From NCBI RefSeq assembly GCF_040436345.1, contig NC_133216.1:20733792-20797791 (forward strand): a DNA stretch of 64,000 nt. Reading direction: 5' to 3'. This document shows, in pieces, positions 51,124 through 63,133 of the stretch. The stretch's first letter is position 1. Each line of letters starts with the position of its first letter. The notes beneath the pieces were generated by a model. That model ran no database searches. It worked only from the letters and a program-made list of their open reading frames with translations, and was not told where the DNA came from. Position numbers and translations under genes: made by a program. The DNA comes from Pagrus major. Its lineage: Eukaryota > Chordata > Actinopteri > Spariformes > Sparidae.

Positions 51124-54100
51124 TGTCTAAATAAAGCTCACCTGATTGGGTGGGGTGTTCTTGTTGAGGTGTAAGGAGGGAGCCGACTCCCCCAGCAGGG
51201 ATTTGAGTGGTCTAACCTCCGGGGTGCTGCTGGTGCTGCTGTTTGAGGAGCCAGAGATGGAAGCATGGACGGATGCCACTGCCTTGGCCTGCTCAGGAGG
51301 TACGTACCTGGGAGACAGTTCACATTATATGCATTATGACAAAATACCTTAATAAATATATGGTGCAATATATTACATGTCATTTAAAATACTTAAGGGA
51401 GCCGAGGTATGATTTATCCTACCAGATGCCATTGGCTATTGGAGCCAACGTGACCATAATCTGGCATAGTCCAAGTTTCAAAATAATGGTATTATAGCCT
51501 TTTGGCTAAACAGATGTTATGCAAATTCACATGTGAGAATAGGAAATGTTTATTTGGGTGAAAATGTATCTTACAGCTAGCAGACAGGCCATGACTCTTT
51601 GAAACTAACACTTATAACAGGCGTTTCATGACTGGTGTGTATTGTGTGTTACAAGAGAGGCCTATGAGAGTGAGAATGCCTGACTGCAGCCAGTGGTGCA
51701 TGTTGAGACATGCACCACTCAGCCCTCCCATTTGGGTCAGACTTCAGTGACTAAACTCTCAGAGATGACAAAAGCACTTCTCCCTCAACTAATAAGTGTA
51801 ACAATCTAATTATCGACTAATAGTTGTTAACGTTTGCTGTATGGAACCAGTCTAACAGCATAAACCAACAGTCTCACTAGATTAATATCTACTTTTATTG
51901 AAAATACCTAATTTGCAACTCTCAACATGACAAGTACTTGTCTGGCTACGTCTACCATGAGTTCAATGCGCCTGAAATAACTGCTCTTATTAGTCATCAG
52001 TCACAATGCACCAGAAACAAGTATGCTACTGTGTAAACCTCATACATACAACCTACAACTTTATGGACCAGCTAGATCTTGCACATAAAGCAGCTTGACT
52101 GTCGTGACCTACATTCTGGGCATTTAAAGAACGATATCTGGCAGTTTGCTCCAGGCTAACTGCTATGAGCTGCCTGTGAGACATTCCAAGCCAGAGAGAG
52201 GAAAAAAAAAACACAAAAGAAAACCTACATGTCGGCGCAGTGCACACTGCCAGGGGACTGTTCATATCTTTGCACTGCCAGCTTGTAAAACTGACTTACC
52301 ATCTCTTCTTTTCATATTTCTCTTGAAGGAACTCCTTGACTTTCTGTGGTTCTCTGAAGTCTGGTATTGAGGAAGTTCTGTCATCATAAAGGCCAAGCCA
52401 CATCTGCTTACACACCTGGAACACACGGAGTAACATGATTTTCTGCAGCACACACAGCTGCAAATGAGTGTAGGGCTTGTTAACATTTATAATAAACCAT
52501 TAAATTGTTAACAGTGCCACGGGGAAATTAATAAATAAGCCACACGTAAACATGCTGATGATATAGTTAATCACCTTGAAGACAATAAATGCAGGTGAAA
52601 TTCAAAAGAGCATTAACTAATGTTTTAGTATAATGTTTGCTATGTTTGGATTAGAGGAATCAAACAGGCGTTGGCCTCATGTTTGGAAATGCAGATTGAA
52701 CTTAGTTGCTGGGTGAAAAATTAGTCTCACCTTTGTCTGGCCTTGGGTTTTGGATAGCATTCCTAAAGTATTTGCCTAATCCTGTAAAGAGAGATTTATA
52801 GGCTTCATGTGTGTGTGTGCACTCAGTATAGTGTGCTGCATTGTGAATGAGGCGATGGTGCTGCAAGAGGCAGCCTTGGCTCTTGTGTTGCATGTACAGT
52901 ATCCTGCTGCTGTCATTTCCTTAAGTGACCTTTGGATGCAGCTGCACACACATTCACAGCACATGCAGGCTCACTTGTCTCTCTCATTTGCAAGGATTTT
53001 GAAACTGCAGCTGTTGTGTAGCCTGTTTTATCAGTTTTTTCTGTGTCAAGTGCTCTCCGCGGAAAGACATAAACTAACTTCAGGGCTGTAGTATTTATAA
53101 AGCAGCCCTGAAGGATATATGCATCAGCTCCAACCTTGAGTCTCCTGCATATCTGCTTGCCCTGCCACTTTGCTACAGCTTTTAATAGGCCGTGCTTCCC
53201 AGGTGGCATTGCTCTATTTCATACTCCGTTTACCCAAAATGGCTCTTGAATGATGGTGCACTTTGTTTCCAATATGTGGTGCTACTGTATCTGATTATGA
53301 CAAACAGGTGAGAGCTGCAGATTTTGAATGACAGACGTTTCCTAGAGACTCTCACCTCTAATTATTTACATAATTTGACTTTTTGTAGTACTTTGCAATA
53401 TGATTGAAAATGTTATTATGAAAACTGACATATCATGTTATTTCTGTTTAATGTTTATTGTTTGCGAGGTCAGTAGTACAACATTTGTACTAAAAAAAAA
53501 TTTAATGATTTTTGTCTTTGTCTGAAAAAATGTAATTTAAAACACTGATTAATACAGCAGTGGGCCCCCCAGAAATGTTTTATTGGGGGCCAGATGGGGT
53601 CACTGAAAATCATGTGGTTGCAAACAAATGCTGTTCAAAAGCAGCTAGCTGGCTATGCAATTCTCTTTTTTTTAACATGAACTGTTGTGAAAAATATACA
53701 ACATTGATTTACTGTAATGAATAGTACTTAATGTAACATATCATATAAATGTATATTACGCATATACGCCTCATGAGGGGAATGGGGGGCACTTGCTAGG
53801 GGAGTCTGCTATCGTGTCCCCCCTCCCCGGCTACCCTATGGAGGCGCCACTGTAATACAGCTTTGCCATAAATTGATTTTCATGCACATTTGAGTTGCAT
53901 TAGTGCAGCTATCACTTTCTACTGTAATAGAACAGGATATTCACTGAAAACTATTATTAAAACAGCTGTATTCATAATATTTGGATACTTAAAAAATGCT
54001 AAAGGTGAATAAAAATAATGTGTTTTTCTTTTCCTTTTATAACAACTTTAACATTTGAAACGTTTTTGTGGCTCAATGTTGTTGTCTACAGTAAAGCTTG

Positions 54101-56057
54101 TTAGCAGCCAAAACACTTCCATGACGAGTTACAATGATGTGCAGATTTTCGGTGTGAAAGTTGACCTCAACCTTAACAAGTGTGAAAGGGCAGATGGTGT
54201 CCATGCCTACCTCATTGCCATGTTTCTGTAGGAACTCGATTTCCTGTTGCGTGAAGGTTGTCATGGAGATAGACTTGACTCTGTGAGGTGGATTCAGTCC
54301 TCGTCTGTAGGTGGAGAAATGGAAACGGGGGTCAATTTAATTTGAAGAAACTGTACAAGGCAACCTCATCTAGACAAACTCCAGATCCCTCCTCTCAGGA
54401 CTGGGCCATTTAATTAGCAACAAACTGACTGACTGATGTGCGTAACTGGGGCGAGGTAGACAGCAATACAGAGAGAGAAAAATGACAGACACAAATAATG
54501 ACAGAGACAAAAACTGACAGAAAAAGAAAGGGAGTAGAGCAGAACAAAGGAAGTGGGTGAGACTCTCTCCAAACTGCCATTGACTGAACTGAGGTTGTCA
54601 GCACAGTGAAAGAACAAGCGATCTCCCTAATATAGAAACTTCCATTATGGAGTGACACCCATTAGCCCACACAAGCCATGCTCATTTTCCTGAGAAGGTC
54701 ACAGCTCATGCCACAATGGCCCAAATTAAACCTGCCTGGTAGCTGTAATAGTTTAAAAGAGCCTTCAGTTGGCTATTATATTAAGCTCCAGGCCTGCTTG
54801 TCTCAGTATTTTTTCCTGCACCCGCCAGCTAGTGAAAATGAAAGAAGTGTTGTCTTCAAGGTTGACACCTGTTTTGTCTGTGAAGGTGACCAATCAGCAT
54901 TCAGCAATAGCATGCAAGCAGGATGTTTTAACTGCAACCAGAACACCACAGTCACCAGAAGATAGAAAAGAGAACAACACTGTTACAGTCAGACTGAGAA
55001 AGTTTCTTTAACTATTGACCAACCAAAGTCAAAAGTGTATCCATTGGACTGTGACAAACCAACACTGTCAGTGATTGTTTTTCTTTAACAGCAGCTTAAG
55101 TGCTGACCAGTCAATAGAATCAAATAGGACGCATCAGTCAGCTATCATTATGATAACATTAACATAATCCTTTAAAAGCGACCCAACGTGTCTTTTACTC
55201 CTGGTCTATACTGACCCCGTAGCAAAAGCATGTCAGTAGCTCAACATGAGCTGTATTCCTCCATCAGCGTCTGCAGTGGATTCATTCATCCACAGTGATG
55301 TGTATCCAAAAGCATTCTGACAGCATTCACAACCCATTGAATAATCCATGTCTATACACTATACATAACCAATGGCAATCAAATACTCAAGTTTCTCCAA
55401 ACTTTCTCTAAAGGTTTTTCTAAACTATATGACTTTTTTGCCAAGATGTTTGAACAAGCAGCTGTTGCTCCCATCACCATGAAAAATGATATGATAAGGC
55501 ACCCTTGACTTGTCCTTAAGGCACCGCAGGGTGTCACGGCACCCACTTTGGGAACTACGAAATGAGATCCACCGTGTCACAATTCCAAACACAATGTTAT
55601 ACACATGGAGAGTCAGAACCTAAAGGCAGTGAAATACTAGACGCGACTGTTAAATTATTCAGTGCTGTAACCCTCACAGAACTGGTTCTTATCTCCACCC
55701 ATTCTTTACACATCCACCAATCAGCTGATTGTTCTGCAAACAACAAATATATTTATAACAGTTAGGTCTGACGCAGAGTAAAGTAGCTACATGTAATGAA
55801 CATCCAATTGCTGTGTGAATTCACATTTAAGAAAACAAAATGGAAAATAAAACAATGACCAAGGCCACCAAGCTGTACTTATGTCCATAAATACTGAGTA
55901 GATCCATGTGAACTACTAGAGCGATTTCCAGGGAAAACACGTTTTGTCATCCTGGTCAAACTTTGAGAAGACAGGTAGGACTGAAAGAATGCCATGGCCC
56001 TAACATAAAAACTTAATACAACTGGATATTTCTACATTTATATGATTTATAGGATCT

Positions 56058-56091
<34 letters not shown>

Positions 56092-59000
56092 CAAACAAAA
56101 AAATTACAATGAATCAATTAGTGCTTAAAATTACTTGTAGTTACTTGTTGGTCACACCTTCCCCAATTTTGAGAATTACATTTCTCTTTCTTATCAAAAA
56201 CTGGAAATTTTTTTGAGGCTGTTGGCTTGACAAAATAGGGTTCTTAAGATTAACAAGACTGTGAAAAAATATTTTGGTTTGCAGCCCAAGTTGGATTAAT
56301 GCAAAGTTCTCACTCTTTCTGGACAAAACAGTCAGAAGCAAATTCATCAAATGCAAGAAGCAATAAACTCGTGTCAGAGAGAAAACAGAAGATAGAGTGT
56401 TGGGGTGTATTTCAGCTTTAATGTGTTTTTCAGCACCCTGAGGTAAATGACTGATCTGATCATAGTCTCATGAAGATGAAACTAGGTCAGATACAGAGAG
56501 AAAGCTCCATAAGTCTTATGGTCTAAATACGAAGGCAGCATCTCTACCCAGTTGTCCAATTAAGGCATTCTTATACTAATCATGATGTTTTTGTTATTTC
56601 ATGTATTTTATTTAACTGTGTCAACAAGGAAGGGTGGGGGGTGGGATGACATCTCATAATTGAGGATATCTTACATCCAGACTGTGGTGTACAATATAAC
56701 TGTCAGGTGATTCCTGTGTTCTGGATTCCAGTCTGGTAGCGAGCCTAGCAACACAATGTTGTGGCCCTACAGTGACACACCCCCCTTATTTCTGCTGGAC
56801 AAAGTAGCCTGACTGTGTCAGTGTTCAGTTACGGTAGGATTATATCTGTAGGGAGAATTAAATAACAGCAGTAATTATTAATTATGTTAATTAAAGAACT
56901 AACAGAATTGCTTCTTAGATGACGATATTGTACACATCAACAATGTCTGTAACACAAATGTTAAGGATTTCATCAGAGCATTGCTCGGCCAAGTTATCTA
57001 TTTTGACATCATGTCTAATGGGTAGCACAGTGTATCAGTGAAAAGTATCACATATTGCACAGTAAAATAATTATGACCTAGTCGCTACTGTACATCAGAG
57101 CAGCTCACCCGGGAAAACTCAGCTCATTTGCATATTGTAACCGCTCCAGGGTGAGAAAAACTGGCATTGTTAAGTCTCAAAAGAGAGAAGCTATGCACCA
57201 TGTTTAAATTTGCAGCTTTCGGAGATTCTGCACCATCTTTTACTCCTTCCTCAACAATTTTGTGAACCTTTTATCACAGAAAATGCCAGTTCTTCATTTT
57301 CATGGCTCACTTTCCAATCCAATGGGATTTATGCCAAATTACACTATCATCAATTTGTCATCCTAACGGGCTTCATAAACACAGCAAACTAAAAAAGCTC
57401 AGTTGTAAAGTTCAAGTCACCTCTGTTAAATAGCCATTGATTAATATCATTCAGGACACTTGGTATCGTTGACACCTCCCCACCACTGTCATGCTCTAGT
57501 CCGTGTTACAGCTCTGCTTAGTCAGGAAAATATCTCAGGAACACAAAGGTCAAGTGGGGTTACTTCCTGTCATGAGTAATTCTCCAGAAAGAGACATTGT
57601 GAGTGGTGTTCCTCCTGGGAACGCCTCCACCTTCATAAGGAATGTGTTTACATAACGGATTCCAACTCCACCCATTAAACAACCACAACTATGGGGGGAG
57701 AAGGTTGTTATGCGGTAGGTAGTTGTGCCCCTGCCATCACCCCTAAACAATTAAACACTGTTACTGCCCGAACTGCAAAAGTGCAAACAACTTCCATGAA
57801 TTAAAGACAATCACTGGAATGGAATGTAACTTAGTACATTTACTCAAGTACTGTACTTAAGCACTTAAGTATTTGCATTTTATGCTAATAAACCACTTTT
57901 TGGAGGCAAGTATTATAATTTATACGCCACTACTTTATTTGATCGCTTTAGTTACTAGTTACTTTGCAGATTGCATTTTTCATCAGAGCCAAAGTAGCAT
58001 ATTTTTAAAGGTGCATGATGTAGTTTTGGGGATGAAACTTTAAACAAGAGGAGAAAAATCTTCGCTGACTGATTTTTTTAATGCCTAAACAAACTAAATA
58101 ATCAAACTCTTTGTTTTATGACAAAACTGTGTAAACAAACTGTGTAAACAAACTGACTTTAAAAGGACAACACAGTTTCATAGTGTTTCACTTTGTTTAC
58201 ATTTGGCGGACCCTGCCACCTTTCTGGCTTAAAACAGTGTTCTAGGGACCGTATTTTCCTCTGAGAACGGCTTGTTTATTCAGTTACGGAAAAAATAAAT
58301 ATTTCTGAGTTTGTATTATTAACTCATTAATAATTTCAATTCCGAGTTTGAATTTCTTCTCCAGAACTGCACAGTGTCCCTTTAAATGAAAAGAAAAAAA
58401 TTAAACAAAAACAAAACAAACAAAAACCCACTGATTCTAATAAGCAGAAAAATTATGAATATCGGCCAGGTCAATAATCGGGCGACCAATAGTATACAGT
58501 GTATACATAAATGTAAATACATGTACAATTTACTTTTACTTGTTCTTTTGATACTTAAGTAAGTACTTTAAGACTTTTACTCAAATGGGTGAATTTCACT
58601 TCTACAAGGTAATATTTTTGCACAATATCTTTACTTTTGGATACTTTTTGCACCACTGCTCATCAGTGTTTCTACCTTTCAAATATACTGTTTAGGACTA
58701 ACCTGAAACATAATCTTTCAGGGTAAATGCAAAATGTATGCAGAGGTGATTCTTTGTGTGGAGGGGTTTTGCTTTGCTTTCCTTGAAGAGGACAAAATAA
58801 AGCAAACACTATTATTCATAAAACAGTCAGTGTGTGCAGTCAAGACAGTAACCAAAACAACATATCAAGTCTGAGCATGAGTCTCCAGGCGCTCTCTCTC
58901 TCTCTCACACACAATGCAAAACAACTTTGCCTCTCTAGTATTCAAAGGAAAGAAAGAGACAGACTGTGACCTCTCTGCCACTTCCTGTGGTACATATAAC

Positions 59001-61489
59001 GGCACATGCTGCTGATGAAGCAGCACAGTGGGGCCGGCCATACCACTTCCTGAGCCTACAATCACACCAGGCTTCCTGCATACATCAGACAGACATCAAT
59101 CCTTTCAGACCAACTCTCTTCTGCTCGGCAGATTTTTGAAACTAAAATTTCACACAACATGTTTTGTCTTGATAAAAAGTGTGTGATAAAGACAGTAGGA
59201 GAGAGAGAGGAGGAGGAATTGTGATCTCAAGCTATAAAAGAACCCAATTAACTCACATTACAGATTTAATACCATAGGGTGAGCAGATGGGAAATTCACA
59301 GTGGAGTCCCTGCGCAGACCCACTGGTGAAGTGAAATGGAGGGCAAACTGTGCCCATCAGCAAACACTCCATTAATCTCATTCTTTGCAGTGCTACAGTA
59401 AATAACCTTCATGTTCAAAGTGGAGAGAGCTAGCACAGTTTGCACAGATTAAGGTCACAAACCTAGTCAAACAAGGGCTGTGTTTTAGGCAAAGTCTGAG
59501 GGACAAAAAGTACAACATTTTGTCAAAAAAAGATGAATGAGACTTGCCCACTAATTCAACTTAAAGGTCATCAGTGGGAATTTACCGAGCAACAACTACT
59601 TCCCCTTTCCACTGCAACATTATTAGAATAATCATTATTCAAAACTGGAAAATGGCATAGTGATTTCCGTAAAGCATTAAGAAGGACCACTGCAGGCTAC
59701 AGACAATATGAATGAGCAGAGCAGGATGGACGCATGAACAGCTTATTGAGTTACCTGCTAATAGCCCACTGCCAATTTACTCTTCTAAATTATATTCACT
59801 AACAAAGGCTTGTGATAAACACATAATTTATGCATTTACTATTTGTGAGCAAAGATGGGACTTGGTGGGAAAGAGAGGACCAGGATGTTTGATTGTAACA
59901 ATGCTGAGACAATATCGTACCTATGCATCAAAAGTCCTTATTGCAGGTGGTAAAATAAGCTGTACGGTTTTTATCACTTAATGTATGAGGGAATAGTTTG
60001 GTTGCCAGTTAACCGTATGCTGATACACTTGGAAGAGAAAGCACTGTAATCCTCAAAAGTCATCAGAGAAGAGTGATTATGTGCAGATTATCACAATGTC
60101 ATGCTATATAAATTAATATATGGCAAATATTTACTCAACGCTGTATCTCAATCTGTCATTATCATGCAATAGATAGTAATCTTAAGAGCATCATGTGACA
60201 AACCGTCATTACTGTATTACACCACTTTAGATTTCTTTCTAAATGAGGCCAGCATCACATACACCCACAAACCAAACCCTTTTTTTTTACTTTACATGCA
60301 ACATTTGACAGACAGCTGAATTGAGTTGGGATATCTTTAGTAGAATAAGAAGAAATGGAATGCTTCACTAATCCCAAATCACAAGCTACAGATGCTTGGT
60401 TACACAACTGCACAGCAAAGCCTTAAGTCAGGCAAACGCTATCTAAAGTCACAACACTAAACTACACTCAAACTATCAATGCTGGGGGGGCATTTTTTCT
60501 TATTTTCAGCTAGGAGGTAAACTACTGACATGAGCACTCAAGGATTTGGTCAGCCGATTCTGAAGAGTGAAACTCTTGCTAGCGTTACTTAGGTTGCACA
60601 TCTGTTACAGACTGATTATTGGAACAGTTCTTAATCGGCTACAGAAATAGATGACTAGACTTAATACAGCTGATGATGACATGGATACCAGCATTGCATT
60701 AGCAGCCTCATCTCAAAATGATGGGGCTTTCCCACGCCCAGATTTAAACAGTTAGCAACGACAATACTGCATTACTGTAATGAAATAACCCTCAGCATGC
60801 TTATATGGAGTATATTAAGAAAACGCTAAATGATACTTATTCGTGGATATAATATGAAGCCTTGATCATGAGATCATTTTAATATGTACTCATGTGTCTT
60901 TGTATGTGGGCTGTATAACGTTACCATGACCAATTAGCTCAGCTACAAGGTGGTGCTTCCAGACGTCGCCAGCAACTGGTAGCAGCAGCTGGCTACTGGC
61001 TTATCTTCAGACCTAGCTTGCAAATGTCAGATAAAATTAACTGGTTAGCACTGGGAGCTAAAGTAAGCTAGCATCTGGGGTGGCTGCTGCGTTAGCTCGC
61101 TGTGCGGCACACTGACACCTCTATGCACCCCGCCCAACACAGCTCAGCAAGACAATGTCAAAACAGCTCAACTCACACTGGCACAACTGGATACCAATGC
61201 AACGTTAGCTAGCGCTACCCGGCTAACTGGCTTAGGCTGCCGTTCGTAAGCTGAAAGGCACCAAAACGTTGTATCGCATGCGCCATATCAAAGCTAAGGT
61301 CACTGAGCAACTTTAAACTTACAGGATGCCAGAGCATGAGGTGCATACGAAGGAGCCCACAGTCATGTTGGCATAGGTTGGGCCGCGCTGGTCGCAGTCA
61401 AAGCACTTTCTGTTGGGAGGCAAACTCGTCATTTCTCTCAGCATCTTCAGGTGTTTCTCCTCTTGTTTTCGTTTCGCACTCGCCGCCAT
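39200..61489 (-). CDS. agfg1: AGFG1, ArfGAP domain and FG repeat protein 1 (complete, 14 coding exons, 601 aa with cassette)
   Basis: Exons in transcript order: 61489-61323, 54304-54211, 52415-52300, 51307-51142, 50495-50333, 49165-49046, 47529-47458 (cassette), 45564-45349, 44719-44530, 44339-44260, 43091-42978, 41221-41069, 40397-40303 and 39259-39200 (TAG 39202-39200). The total is 1806 nt: 601 residues, or 577 without the cassette. Residues about 29-52 carry the ArfGAP zinc finger as C-x2-C-x16-C-x2-C (CFDC ... CTSC), followed by ILRGLNPPHRVKSISM. Phe-rich segments (FANFAHF, FANFDAF, FANFDNF) and repeated DRYAAL(A)DLD/ELD motifs follow. Four NPF motifs are present (STNPFV, TNPFQ, SNPFL, C-terminal STNPFL). 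Family knowledge: AGFG1 (HRB/RAB) binds EH-domain proteins such as EPS15 through NPF motifs in endocytic traffic, and it was first described as an HIV Rev cofactor. All junctions are in phase. Confidence 0.95.
39415..40165. repeat. Degenerate nested repeats in the last agfg1 intron
   Basis: The outer words GATGCACTGATCC (39416) and GATCAGTGACATCAG (40121) are roughly inverted. Inside, ACAACACGATTATCATGACC (about 39493) and TCACGATTATTGTGAATA (about 39817) look like a second inverted-repeat element. Both are degraded. There is no coding potential. Confidence 0.35.
40640..41065. repeat. Probable non-autonomous DNA transposon abutting an agfg1 splice donor
   Basis: The left part has CTCCGCATCGCCGTCTGTGTGAAAG (partial match GTGTGAAA) near 40653. 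The right end GCGGAGTCGCTGTGTGAAAAG lies near 41032. Its reverse complement begins CTTTTCACACAGCGACTCCG, so the two resemble each other in part. The right end stops within about 15 bp of the donor of exon 41221-41069. Boundaries are uncertain. Confidence 0.35.
43285..43845. repeat. Degenerate inverted-repeat element in agfg1 intron
   Basis: The left end AACTAGGGGTGCAAATTT and the right end AACATCCCTAATATT are compatible with a decayed TAGGG(A/G)TG-type terminal inverted repeat. Inside, ATCGATTAATGATTA and ATTATCGTTTAATC words occur at both sides. AT-rich and non-coding. Confidence 0.4.
46540..46856. repeat. Second copy of the 1120-1430 repeat
   Basis: It shares with 1120-1430 the order of the words ATGGCGGATGAGGTGCTTGTG, GCAATATTGT, AGTCTGACTGTACTCTACAG and TTTGGCCAGATCGCC. 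It is inserted in the agfg1 intron between the exons at 45564 and 47458. The left end is not resolved. Confidence 0.5.
47458..47529 (-). CDS. agfg1: agfg1 alternative cassette exon (72 nt, 24 codons)
   Basis: The exon lies between TTTGGCTGCCAG and the donor GTAAGTC. It enters with two bases and leaves with one (2+69+1), so it can be skipped without shifting the frame. It encodes AFTALSSSRSMGEFATALPLQ plus a few residues, which resembles the optional segment I recall from long isoforms of human AGFG1 (GEF and FPLQ words). An internal donor-like ATGG|GTGAGT near the middle could give a shorter variant. Confidence 0.75.
50676..50968. repeat. MITE-like element (family C) in agfg1 intron
   Basis: The left end TTAAAGGGGCTCTATGTAAC and the right end (reverse complement TTAAAGGGGCTCTGTGGAAC) are near-identical terminal inverted repeats around 293 bp. 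It sits between the exons ending at 50495 and starting at 51142. The inner sequence includes GTTAGCTAACATGAACTAAC. Confidence 0.75.
51068..51122 (+). repeat. (GT)n microsatellite next to an agfg1 exon
   Basis: A pure GT run of about 27 units ends about 20 bp from the donor side of exon 51307-51142. On the transcribed strand it is a (CA)n tract just inside the intron. Confidence 0.9.
56057..56090 (+). repeat. (ATCA)n simple repeat
   Basis: Eight tandem ATCA/CAAT units lie in the long first intron of agfg1. Confidence 0.9.
57820..58670. repeat. Outer interspersed repeat carrying a nested MITE
   Basis: The left part (GGAATGTAACTTAGTACATT, TACTCAAGTACTGTACTTAAG) and the right part (TTGATACTTAAGTAAGTAC, TTACTTTTGGATAC) show the inverted TACTTAAGTA-rich ends of a common fish repeat. 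The uninterrupted family A MITE at 58015-58385 lies inside it, so the MITE inserted later. It is in intron 1 of agfg1 and has no gene content. Confidence 0.5.
58015..58385. repeat. MITE-like element (family A), intact copy
   Basis: The tips TTAAAGGTGCATGATGTAG and the reverse complement of the right end, TTTAAAGGGACACTGTGCAG, match those of the copy at 3681-5802. The 371-bp body shares CATTTGGCGGACCCTGCCAC and CAGTGTTCTAGGGACC with it. This copy serves as the empty-site reference for the insertion in the first copy. Confidence 0.75.
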
Positions 61490-61750
61490 GGTAAGGGATG
61501 TGCAGCAGGATTAAATAAAACCGGGGAGACCGCAGGGTCGGCTACAACTAAAACAAAGGGCTGTGCTTTTTTTTTTGAACGGTTGCCGACCCGTGCTGGA
61601 GGCAGAGAGGGAGTGGGTAGGCGGCTCTGTTGTCAGGGGGGCCTCGCGTCTCCTCGAACAAGGAGTTTGAGGCGTTGGATCGGTCCTACTAACGGGACGA
61701 GAGTATGCCTGCCGTCTACTTCCGCTTTCGTTTAAATCCCGTTATGCAGA
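61080..61750 (-). promoter_or_regulatory. agfg1: CG-richer promoter region of agfg1
   Basis: Around the first coding exon (61323-61489) the sequence has visibly more CG dinucleotides than the AT-rich introns. The ATG (61489) is in a good context (CTTACCATGGCGGCG on the minus strand), and the presumed 5' UTR lies in about 61490-61700. This fits a housekeeping, CpG-type promoter. The start site cannot be placed by eye. Confidence 0.4.
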
Positions 61751-62849
61751 TTACACCGCGTCTTTTCGAGTCACGGGCAAATAGAAGTGTCTTATACTCA
61801 TTACGGTCAAATACGTTTGCACCGAATTTTTTCAGATTCCGGTTTGTTAAGCCAATTTTATCTAAAGCAGCACTGCGTCAACGACAGTATCGCCGCTGCG
61901 ATGGCGTGTGTGTTCTGCGCAGTACGCAGTTTTGACCTGCGTCAATTGCGAAATCTTGCGTATATTCTTGTATGTGTATTTTTAGTTAATCTGTAGTTAT
62001 CCGATATCAGAGTTATGTGGACAACATTACTGTACATAAAGAGGACGAGATGATTTATTCGAGGGGTTTCCCGTGTAAAACAGCGGATTCCAAAGGTTAG
62101 TCAAGGACATGAACTATCTTGTCTCTTACGTGAGATCTCTTTGGTTGTGCTCATGACAGTGCACATAGTCGTTCTTTAACACATTAGCGCCACTATGCGG
62201 ATTATCATCGTCACTGCAACAGTATGACAATGCAAAGGGATTTGGAAGTGTGGCGTTGTTTCTTTTTAATTCAAATGTTTTTAATGCAGCAATTTCATTT
62301 CAGAAAGTAGCACAAAACAAATGTAGATTAAACCGTGCCTGCTGAAAGTCCCTGGATTTGTCAAGAAAAGAAAATTATGACATTGTAGAAAATGTATCTC
62401 TTGCCTTTAAGGATGAGGGCTCATCATGTCAGCTCTCTGCAGTGGTCGTGTTCAAAGATCCTACATGCATACCCTCTTTGTGATCTACACAAAAATACCC
62501 CCAGGAGGGTGAGTGTGTTTCTCTATGGCTTGAGCAGTTGAAGAACATGAAGCATCTTCAGAGATTTAGACTTTAGGTCAGTCAATTAATTGGGTATCAT
62601 GAAGGTGTGTATGTAGGTGTGTGAATGATACTTTCCATCTGACAAAAAAATTACTTATTTAAAATTCTTAATGGAAATTCTTTAAATTCTTAGGCAGTAA
62701 CCTACAAATTAAATGATGAAATGCAATGTATCAGAGAATGTTAAAAAATAATCTAGATATTAAATTTATATCAACACACTAATCTCTCATAAAAGCATAC
62801 ACAATATGAAAAAAAGTCATGATCCAAAAAACATGAACAAAGTAACGAT
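61751..62849. other. Intergenic interval between mrpl44 3' end and agfg1 promoter
   Basis: About 1.1 kb. Frames on the plus strand up to about 95 codons around 61451-61996 overlap the agfg1 start region and resemble no known protein. I see no exon, RNA gene or clear repeat here. Confidence 0.4.
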
Positions 62850-62867
62850 GTACACATATTTATAACT

Positions 62868-62873
62868 TTTATT
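62868..62873 (-). other. mrpl44: Poly(A) signal of mrpl44
   Basis: AATAAA on the minus strand, about 260 bp after the TAA at 63134-63136. The mrpl44 3' UTR is therefore expected to end near 62850. Confidence 0.65.
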
Positions 62874-63133
62874 ACAGATGAATAATATAACAAATGGCAA
62901 TTATATTATTTACAAAGAACCAGATAAGGGCTATTTTCTGCTATGGACAACTGAACCTATACTGTAGGTCACTAGCCGAGGTAAGCTATGGAAGCAGTCG
63001 AACTGTGGACAATAAAGCTTATTTTGCTCTCCTTTGTCTGGGGGAACTGATGTTCAAATTGCCAACTGAAACAATAATGATCCATACAATCCACAGTCAG
63101 TCTCTAGTCCACAGCATGGGAGTTGTCACATCG

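Noticed and set aside
61451-61996. Plus-strand frames over the agfg1 start region
   Set aside because: Arginine-rich translations typical of CG-rich promoter sequence, overlapping the first exon and 5' UTR of agfg1.
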